Assembly (NCBI GenBank): GCA_944372725.1
Contig: CALWAA010000022.1
Coordinates: forward strand, 1-10,541
DNA from: an uncultured Bacilli bacterium
GTDB lineage: Bacteria > Bacillota_I > Bacilli_A > RF39 > UBA660
DNA: 10,541 nt
Direction of reading: 5' to 3'
The position numbers and the translations under genes are program-made. The notes below the pieces were generated by a model. That model had not been told where the DNA came from. It did not search any database and saw only the letters and a program-made list of their open reading frames with translations. Positions 5,832 through 10,541 of this stretch are shown piece by piece. Position 1 is the stretch's first letter. Each line of letters starts with the position of its first letter.

Positions 5832-6132
5832 AATAAAACACAAAGTAACCAAAAAAGAACGTCGTAGACTAACTATCTTTGTTTTATCATTTCTCTTTAT
5901 TATTGGCTTTACCTGTATAAATATATTCCCTGATTGGCTTAAAATTATGAACAATAAACAACAAATAACCCATTTACAAGGCTCTTATGAAGAATTACTT
6001 GATACAGAAGAAGCTTTAAAAGCAGAAGTCCAAAAACTACAAAACCCAGAATATGTGGAAAGATATGCCAAAGAAAAATTTTTATATACCAAAGATGGCG
6101 AAATTATTATAAGAAAAACAGATACGAAATAA
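5824..6132 (+). CDS. divIC: Septum formation initiator DivIC (FtsB/DivIC family)
   Basis: 102 residues as drawn. A basic cytoplasmic tail (KKERRR), one membrane helix (about 16-37), a coiled-coil region (about 43-73) and the family motif NPEYVERYAKEKFLYTKDGE (73-92) identify a bitopic divisome protein that partners FtsL and DivIB/FtsQ at the septum. GTG 5824 is the only standard start in frame, but AGGGG (5820-5824) overlaps it, leaving no proper ribosome-site spacing. GGGGTGAT would instead be well placed for an AUA at 5833, so the exact start is open. The gene overlaps yabQ by 8 bp under the GTG model and is followed by a strong bidirectional terminator. Confidence 0.88.
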   Translation: MIKIKHKVTKKERRRLTIFVLSFLFIIGFTCINIFPDWLKIMNNKQQITHLQGSYEELLDTEEALKAEVQKLQNPEYVERYAKEKFLYTKDGEIIIRKTDTK

Positions 6133-6148
6133 TATCTGTTTTTATTTT
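6114..6148. terminator. Bidirectional terminator between divIC and the XRE gene
   Basis: 11-bp stem (6114-6124 with 6133-6143; AAAAACAGATA / TATCTGTTTTT) flanked by T-rich runs in both directions. The 8-nt loop contains the divIC stop TAA at 6130-6132. It serves convergent divIC and the minus-strand regulator. Confidence 0.85.
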
Positions 6149-6153
6149 GAGAA

Positions 6154-6411
6154 CTAGCGATTTTCAAAAAACTTATCGATACTAACCCCAAGTATTTGTG
6201 AAATATTCCATAAAACTGGAATACTAATCCCTTGAACTTTTCCCGTTTCCAAAGAGCCAATCAAACCAGTTGAAACATTACACATTTGTGCCATTTTCGC
6301 TTGACTAATTCTCTTATTAGGATGATTTAAATTGTATAAACCACGATAATACCGAACATTAGCACCAATCACTTTAAAAATATCGCCTCTAGTCTCCTTA
6401 ATATATAACAT
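6154..6411 (-). CDS. Small XRE-family (cro/CI-like) transcriptional regulator
   Basis: 85 residues, essentially one HTH_3 domain: after a short N-terminal extension come ANVRYYRGL, then the helix-turn-helix ISQAKMAQMCNVSTGLIGSL, ETGKVQGISIPVLWNISQIL and GVSIDKFFENR. AGGAGA precedes the ATG at 6409-6411. A perfect 16-bp palindrome lies at its predicted transcription start and a copy of half of it spans the start codon, so self-repression is likely. It is divergent from the 334-residue membrane protein gene, which it may also control. Not recognised beyond family level. Confidence 0.82.
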   Translation of the reverse strand: MLYIKETRGDIFKVIGANVRYYRGLYNLNHPNKRISQAKMAQMCNVSTGLIGSLETGKVQGISIPVLWNISQILGVSIDKFFENR

Positions 6412-6460
6412 AAGATTCTCCTTTCCTTACCAATCTCATGTTATATATAACATAATTATA
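6401..6460 (-). promoter_or_regulatory. Operator and promoter of the XRE repressor
   Basis: Perfect palindrome ATGTTATATATAACAT at 6438-6453. TATAAT on the minus strand (6455-6460) is a good -10 directly next to it, placing transcription start inside the palindrome; the -35 is weak. The 13-bp sequence ATATATAACATAA occurs at both 6401-6413 and 6443-6455, 42 bp apart, that is, four helical turns. The pattern fits repression by the adjacent XRE protein. Confidence 0.6.
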
Positions 6461-6546
6461 TCCGATATAATTTTAACATATTTTTATATTAGAAATCAAT
6501 TCCCATGTTTTAAAATAATTAAAATAAACCTAAAGTCATTAAAAAT

Positions 6547-6575
6547 TTGTCAAATACTAAATTTTATGATAAAAT
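6547..6575 (+). promoter_or_regulatory. Sigma-A promoter of the 334-residue membrane protein gene
   Basis: TTGTCA (6547-6552), 17-bp spacer, TAAAAT (6570-6575), followed by AAAGGAG (6584-6590) ahead of ATG 6596. Confidence 0.72.
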
Positions 6576-6595
6576 AGGCACACAAAGGAGAAGTT

Positions 6596-7600
6596 ATGAA
6601 AAAAATTAATAATAATACCTTAAAAAAAGAACTAAAAACAATAAACAATAATCTATTTATTTTCATGATATTTATCGCCTTAAGTGCCCTATTTATTGCT
6701 TTAGGAATTTATGAAAATAGAGCATCTTCCCATAATTACGCCTATTTAAATGATATTATTGAAAATAAAAATAATGAAAAAAAAGAACAAGCTTATCTAG
6801 AAATTAAAGAACGACCATATTCTATTGCCAAATATGAAAACGAAGAAAACCATGCTTTTTACATTGTATTTGATGGCAGATACTTTTATATTACTTATTT
6901 AAGTGACGACCTTTATGAAAAACTTAATGTAGAGGGGTTAGATGAAAATCCTATCACCATATATGGTACAACCGAAAAAATCCCCGAAAATGTCAAAGAA
7001 ATAGCTTTAGAAGTTTACAATGAAGGATTAGATGAAGAAAATCAAATAACGATGGATGATTTTGGCAGTTATTTTGGGGAAGTATTCTTAACAAATACAT
7101 CTCTAAAAAATACGAATTACATTTTTTACATCATTAGTACTATTTTACTCTTAGTTTCACTTTTCTTTTTAAGTTTATTTATAATAAATAAATTAAAAGT
7201 ACAAAAAACTTTAAAAAATATTAGTGAATCTCAACTAAAGAAAATAGAAAAAGAAATTGATGATGATAAAACCTTACATTACCCAAAATACCATCTAATT
7301 CTTACCAACAATTATATAATTAAAACAAATCATCATTTAACCATCTTAAAATACCAAGATTTAATCTGGGTATATGAACAAAAAACAAAAGAATATGGCA
7401 TTACCACTTCTAGAAAAGTATTTGTAGTAGACAAACACGGAAAAAACTATAACATACTAACAACAGATGGATTAACCACTAAAAATGAAAACATACCTAA
7501 AGATATAATAACTACAATAAGTAGCAAAAACGAGAACATTTTAGTGGGAATGACTAAAAAGAATGAAGAAAAAATAAATGAAATTTTAAAGAATAGCTAA
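6596..7600 (+). CDS. Two-TM membrane protein of unknown function, possibly DUF6709-like
   Basis: 334 residues. Order: a short basic cytoplasmic tail, a membrane helix (about 19-39), a domain of about 130 residues on the outside (about 42-170), a second helix (about 172-196) and a cytoplasmic domain (about 200-334). The last domain has a strand-rich stretch (HLILTNNYIIKTNHHLTI, then KYQDLIWVYEQ and RKVFVVDKHGKNYNIL) that looks like the PH-like C-terminal region of DUF6709 proteins; I offer that name from memory only. No catalytic motif is seen. It has its own promoter and terminator. The neighbouring XRE gene is divergent. Function unknown; a sensor or envelope accessory role is a guess. Confidence 0.7.
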   Translation: MKKINNNTLKKELKTINNNLFIFMIFIALSALFIALGIYENRASSHNYAYLNDIIENKNNEKKEQAYLEIKERPYSIAKYENEENHAFYIVFDGRYFYITYLSDDLYEKLNVEGLDENPITIYGTTEKIPENVKEIALEVYNEGLDEENQITMDDFGSYFGEVFLTNTSLKNTNYIFYIISTILLLVSLFFLSLFIINKLKVQKTLKNISESQLKKIEKEIDDDKTLHYPKYHLILTNNYIIKTNHHLTILKYQDLIWVYEQKTKEYGITTSRKVFVVDKHGKNYNILTTDGLTTKNENIPKDIITTISSKNENILVGMTKKNEEKINEILKNS

Positions 7601-7619
7601 GGCTATTTTTTTATATAAT
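7591..7619 (+). promoter_or_regulatory. Possible cwlD promoter giving a near-leaderless mRNA
   Basis: TATAAT at 7614-7619 ends 5 nt before the cwlD ATG at 7625. No ribosome site precedes that ATG. GAATA (7591-7595) followed at 16 bp by TATATAA (7612-7618) resembles a sigma-G promoter (roughly GNATR then CATNNTA), with one mismatch in the -10. B. subtilis cwlD is transcribed by sigma-E and sigma-G. Weak evidence. Confidence 0.3.
7592..7612 (+). terminator. Terminator with the stop codon in its loop
   Basis: AATAGC (7592-7597) pairs with GCTATT (7602-7607), followed by a T-run to 7612. The 4-nt loop TAAG contains the TAA stop of the membrane protein gene (7598-7600). Confidence 0.8.
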
Positions 7620-7624
7620 TTAAT

Positions 7625-8278
7625 ATGAAAACAAAAATAAAAATATTAATATTAATCCTTCTCTTATTATCAGCTTTATTTATCAATACAAAAGTAAATG
7701 CTCTGATGCCTTTAAGTGGCAAAATAATTGTAATAGACCCAGGACATGGTGGCAAAGACCCTGGAACCATTAGCGATACCACCTATGAAAGTGATATCAA
7801 TTTAGCAATAAGCAAAGCCTTAGAAATAGAGTTATCTAAAGCAGGAGCAACCATCATATTAACAAGGGATGATGATTATGATTTATCTAATCCAAATGCC
7901 AGATGGCGCAAAAAAAGCGATTTTGACAACCGCATCAATTTAATTAACAATAGTAAAGCTAATCTATATCTATCCATTCATTTAAATTATTTAACGAATA
8001 GTGCTTATTATGGACCCCAAGTATTTTATGATAAAGAAGAAAATCAAAATCTAGCTCTAACTATTCAAGAAACTTTAAATACCAATTTAAATACGGATAG
8101 AGATATCAAAAAAATTCCCAATGAAACCTACATGTATGACAAACTAACCATTTCTGGTGTACTAATAGAATGTGGCTTTTTATCAAACTCCGAAGAAAAA
8201 GATAAATTAACTACCGAAGAATACCAACAAAAGTTAGCTTCCTTAATCAAAGATGCCCTAATAAAATATTTTAATTAG
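7625..8278 (+). CDS. cwlD: N-acetylmuramoyl-L-alanine amidase CwlD (Amidase_3)
   Basis: 217 residues. A hydrophobic N-terminal segment (about 6-27) serves as signal peptide or anchor. The Amidase_3 zinc site is complete: DPGHGG (His41), YESDINL (Glu55), SIHLN (His119) and the catalytic ECGFLSN (Glu182). PLSGKIIVIDPGHGG and the RWRKKSDFDNRINLIN block are typical of CwlD rather than of autolytic amidases. CwlD removes the peptide side chain from muramic acid as the first step to muramic-delta-lactam in spore cortex, which is needed for germination. The ATG at 7625 lacks a ribosome site, so translation may start on a near-leaderless transcript. It converges on the phospholipase-family gene, overlapping it by 8 bp. 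Confidence 0.9.
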   Translation: MKTKIKILILILLLLSALFINTKVNALMPLSGKIIVIDPGHGGKDPGTISDTTYESDINLAISKALEIELSKAGATIILTRDDDYDLSNPNARWRKKSDFDNRINLINNSKANLYLSIHLNYLTNSAYYGPQVFYDKEENQNLALTIQETLNTNLNTDRDIKKIPNETYMYDKLTISGVLIECGFLSNSEEKDKLTTEEYQQKLASLIKDALIKYFN

Positions 8279-8288
8279 CAAAATATTT
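8264..8288. terminator. Palindrome at the convergent cwlD / phospholipase gene ends
   Basis: Perfect 9-bp AT-only stem AAATATTTT (8264-8272) / AAAATATTT (8280-8288) with loop AATTAGC. It covers the stop codons of both genes and gives both proteins a C-terminus containing KYF. AT-only pairing makes a weak terminator, but no other terminator is visible for either gene. Confidence 0.5.
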
Positions 8289-9218
8289 CATCGTAACTTT
8301 TCTATTTTCATTGACACCAGTACCATAACCAAGATTACCAATTTCCTTTAATACTTTCTTAACAGCTTTATCATCTTTATCTAATGCCTCATCAATTAAA
8401 GTAATTAATTTTACTGCTTTTACAACCGCAACATCATATAAATCATAAAATGAATAATGAAAACTAATTTTTTTATCTACTGGATAATACCATTTTTTAC
8501 GTTCTAAATTAAGAACACTATAATCAAGTTTTTTTACATAATAACAAAAATTTTGTAACTTTAGCGAGTAAACTATATGTGTTAAATCAAATAAAACATA
8601 ACATCTTTTCTTAATTCCAAATCTGGAACTCATAAGATGTTTATAAACAAAACGAAATCTTTTATAACCTTTAAAATATATTTTACTTCCCTGATTAACT
8701 AAAAAAGTATCTAAATATACCTTATCAAGAGCACATGCTAAATTAGAAGTAAATTTAATTTTAGGAAAAACCTCTTTACCAACACGACCTTTATAGATAG
8801 GTTTATGATATCTTTCTTGATAGATAATAGCATCAATCATGCTTTCCAAATAATCATGACGTCCTCGATATTTATAAGATTTTTTATTATTTTTATCAAA
8901 TTTACCACCATAATAATAAATAAAAGGATGAACTGTACTATCTAAAACATAATGACAAATAGAGCCATACAAATAAGATAAAAGTTCTCGATTATGCGTT
9001 TCATGATTTTCTCTTAAATAGCGAATAATATTAGCAAAATACAAATTAGCATGATTTTTATGCATATAAGAACCAAGTTTAGGTTTATAAAAAAATAAAG
9101 CATCAAAACTTTTACCAAACAAATCAAAAACATCCAAATCTAGTTTCTGTTTAATGTTAGTATCTAAAGACTTATAAACATCTTTGGTAAAAATATGATG
9201 AGTATATGTTGCTGGCAT
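8271..9218 (-). CDS. Zinc-dependent phospholipase C family protein (PF00882-like)
   Basis: 315 residues. The start MPATYTHHIFTKDVY and the stretch YLYGSICHYVLDSTVHPFIY (83-102) are characteristic of the zinc-dependent phospholipase C-like family. Candidate metal ligands are His7/His8, Asp39, His53, His89, Asp93 and His97, then RGRHDYLESMID (His121, Glu125). No signal peptide is present, unlike the secreted clostridial phospholipases C, so the protein is probably cytosolic and its substrate unknown. The C-terminal half is rich in tyrosine and lysine. GGGGAGAT (9224-9231, minus strand) precedes ATG 9216-9218. Family assignment is good; enzymatic activity is not established for such proteins. 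Confidence 0.82.
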   Translation of the reverse strand: MPATYTHHIFTKDVYKSLDTNIKQKLDLDVFDLFGKSFDALFFYKPKLGSYMHKNHANLYFANIIRYLRENHETHNRELLSYLYGSICHYVLDSTVHPFIYYYGGKFDKNNKKSYKYRGRHDYLESMIDAIIYQERYHKPIYKGRVGKEVFPKIKFTSNLACALDKVYLDTFLVNQGSKIYFKGYKRFRFVYKHLMSSRFGIKKRCYVLFDLTHIVYSLKLQNFCYYVKKLDYSVLNLERKKWYYPVDKKISFHYSFYDLYDVAVVKAVKLITLIDEALDKDDKAVKKVLKEIGNLGYGTGVNENRKVTMKYFAN

Positions 9219-9237
9219 AAATATCTCCCCTAAACTA

Positions 9238-9267
9238 ATTATAGCACAAAACCATCAACTTCACCAA
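9238..9267 (-). promoter_or_regulatory. Promoter of the phospholipase-family gene
   Basis: Minus strand: TTGGTG (complement of 9262-9267), 18-bp spacer, TATAAT (9238-9243), preceded by TG one base before it (extended -10). Confidence 0.6.
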
Positions 9268-9279
9268 ATTTTCACGAAA

Positions 9280-9336
9280 AATTAACATTTGTAACAATTA
9301 ACTTTTTTACAATATAGCTGTTCTTTGTGATATAAT
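9280..9336 (+). promoter_or_regulatory. Promoter and possible operator of the Abi gene
   Basis: TATAAT at 9331-9336 with TGA just upstream (extended -10) and TTTACA (9306-9311) at a long 19-bp spacing. Upstream, AATTAAC is repeated at 9280-9286 and 9296-9302, 16 bp apart, a possible regulator site. Ribosome site AGGTGAG at 9344-9350. Confidence 0.55.
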
Positions 9337-9353
9337 CTATAATAGGTGAGAAG

Positions 9354-10283
9354 ATGGAAAAAATATTTAAAACTCTCGATGAACAAGTTAAAATTCTTCG
9401 AAACAAAAACCTAATCATTGATGATGAAGAATATGTTAAAAATATTCTTTTAAGAGAAAACTACTTTTTTATCAATGGTTATAGATACCTATTTTATAAA
9501 TCAAACAAAGACAAAACCTTTATAAATGGGACCAACTTCCGAGAAATATACGCTTTATTTTATTTTGATAGACAACTAAGAAACATTTTATTTAAAAACA
9601 TCTTAATCTTAGAGAATAACATAAAAAGTATTCTTTCTTATGAGTTATCCCGAAAGTATGGATTTAAAGAAAAGAAATATTTAAATCCAAATAACTTTAC
9701 AACTGACCCAAAAAGAACAAGACAAGTAAATGATTTAGTAAAAAAGGTAAAAAGGCAAATTGTTGTTAATGGCAGAGAACATACTGCTACCAAACACTAT
9801 CAAAGCAACTATGGCTATATTCCTTTATGGGTAGTTGTTAAAGTATTATCATTTGGCATTGTTGGTGAGTTATATACCATATTAAAACCAGAAGACCAAG
9901 AAAAGATTGCTAGCTTATTTAATGTAGATGTTACAAGTATGCTTATTTACTTACCAATCATAGCCAATTATCGTAATTTATGCGCTCATGAAGACATTTG
10001 TTACGAACACAAAACCCAAAAAGAAATACCCATTACGAAATATCATGAATTATTAAACATTCCCAAAACAAATGGCGAATACATTTATGGTATTAATGAT
10101 TTATTTGCTTTAATCATCATTTTAAAAAGACTTCTTAGAAATGACAATTTTACAAATATGTTAAATGAAATATCTTATGAAATTGATTATTTATCAGGAA
10201 GACTTCACACCATAAGTATAGACAAAGTATTAGACCGTATGGGATTTCCTAAAAATTATAAAGATATAGTAAGGATGGATTAA
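9354..10283 (+). CDS. Abi_2 / AbiD-AbiF-like HEPN abortive-infection protein
   Basis: 309 residues of the Abi_2 (AbiD/AbiF) family. Typical segments are RENYFFINGYRYLFYK (34-49), FDRQLRNILFKNILILENNI (71-90) and the HEPN ribonuclease signature RNLCAHE, in which Arg207 and His212 form R-x4-H. Lactococcal AbiD/AbiF proteins stop phage infection, and HEPN R-x4-H proteins are generally metal-independent ribonucleases, so RNA cleavage on infection or stress is the likely role (inference). It has its own promoter and is followed after one base by an htrA-like gene, with which it is probably cotranscribed. No protein antitoxin gene is seen beside it. Family confident; target RNA and trigger unknown. 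Confidence 0.87.
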   Translation: MEKIFKTLDEQVKILRNKNLIIDDEEYVKNILLRENYFFINGYRYLFYKSNKDKTFINGTNFREIYALFYFDRQLRNILFKNILILENNIKSILSYELSRKYGFKEKKYLNPNNFTTDPKRTRQVNDLVKKVKRQIVVNGREHTATKHYQSNYGYIPLWVVVKVLSFGIVGELYTILKPEDQEKIASLFNVDVTSMLIYLPIIANYRNLCAHEDICYEHKTQKEIPITKYHELLNIPKTNGEYIYGINDLFALIIILKRLLRNDNFTNMLNEISYEIDYLSGRLHTISIDKVLDRMGFPKNYKDIVRMD

Positions 10284-10284
10284 A

Positions 10285-10541
10285 ATGGTTGAAAAGAAAA
10301 AAAATACTACTTTAAGAAATGGAATTATTTTAATAATTACTTTTTTACTAGGTGCCTGTTGCTTATATGGAATATTCTACTTCTTTCCAAATGTAATAGG
10401 AACTACTGTTACCAAATTAGAAAAAGATGTTACCGTAACGGATGAAGGTATTGCTGATGCTGTAGAAAAAGTTTATGATTCTGTTGTAGTTGTAAACACT
10501 TATAATGATGGTAAAGCTTATTCATCAGGAACAGGCTTTGT
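10285..10541 (+). CDS. HtrA/DegP-like trypsin-type serine protease, N-terminal part
   Basis: 85 codons before the window ends. A basic start (MVEKKKNTTLRNG) and one membrane helix (about 13-32) are followed by a linker and then ADAVEKVYDSVVVVNTYNDG and SSGTGF. The last two match the start of the HtrA protease domain, where V-x-V-V/N and S-S-G-(S/T)-G-F lead into the catalytic His region. The catalytic triad and any PDZ domain lie outside the window. Such proteins are membrane-anchored quality-control proteases facing the outside. ATG 10285 is one base after the Abi stop; AAGGAT (10271-10276) is a weak, distant ribosome site, so translation probably depends on coupling. Confidence 0.82.
   Translation, partial: MVEKKKNTTLRNGIILIITFLLGACCLYGIFYFFPNVIGTTVTKLEKDVTVTDEGIADAVEKVYDSVVVVNTYNDGKAYSSGTGF

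Noticed and set aside
5985..6260. Minus-strand open frame overlapping divIC and the XRE gene
   Set aside because: It crosses a strong bidirectional terminator and overlaps two recognised genes.
1..10541. tRNA, rRNA or CRISPR arrays
   Set aside because: No cloverleaf, rRNA-like stretch or regularly spaced direct repeats were seen on either strand by eye.

Overview
The window comes from an AT-rich, low-GC endospore-forming Bacillota. YabG, Veg, SpoVG, YabP, YabQ, DivIC and CwlD together point to Bacilli, perhaps a gut lineage near Erysipelotrichia or the RF39 group with a compact genome (the placement is inference). Tryptophan is read from TGG throughout. None of the 17 genes or remnants with a visible stop ends in TGA (14 TAA, 3 TAG).

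Layout. Positions 1-233 hold no convincing gene, only a strong hairpin at 186-212 built from Spo0A-box-like sequence. Positions 234-530 (minus) are the 3' part of a tandem-HTH XRE regulator. It has lost its 5' end exactly at the edge of a 231-bp element (531-761) with perfect 16-bp inverted ends. A minus-strand pair follows: rpiB and a DUF1146 membrane protein, closed by a terminator. A plus-strand block from 1580 to 6132 runs tatD, a short 3D-domain wall protein, rsmA/ksgA, yabG, veg, spoVG, yabP, yabQ and divIC. This is the order of the origin-proximal Bacillus subtilis region with most intervening genes missing. Next come a small autoregulated-looking XRE repressor (minus), a 334-residue two-TM protein of unknown function, and cwlD. 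Convergent to cwlD is a zinc-dependent phospholipase C family protein. The right end has an Abi_2/AbiF-type HEPN protein immediately followed by an HtrA-like protease that runs off the window.

How the parts work together. TatD, RsmA, DivIC and the 3D protein are vegetative housekeeping or envelope functions, and three of them have good sigma-A promoters. YabG (coat protein processing), YabP/YabQ (cortex) and CwlD (muramic lactam formation in cortex) are late sporulation functions; SpoVG and Veg are pleiotropic regulators. An internal promoter in yabQ separates essential divIC from the sporulation genes. Leaders are very short, and three terminators hold the stop codon of their own gene in the loop, so signals are packed tightly. 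The accessory content is the element-truncated XRE gene, the autoregulated XRE repressor, and the Abi-htrA pair, which is the best candidate for a defence or stress module.
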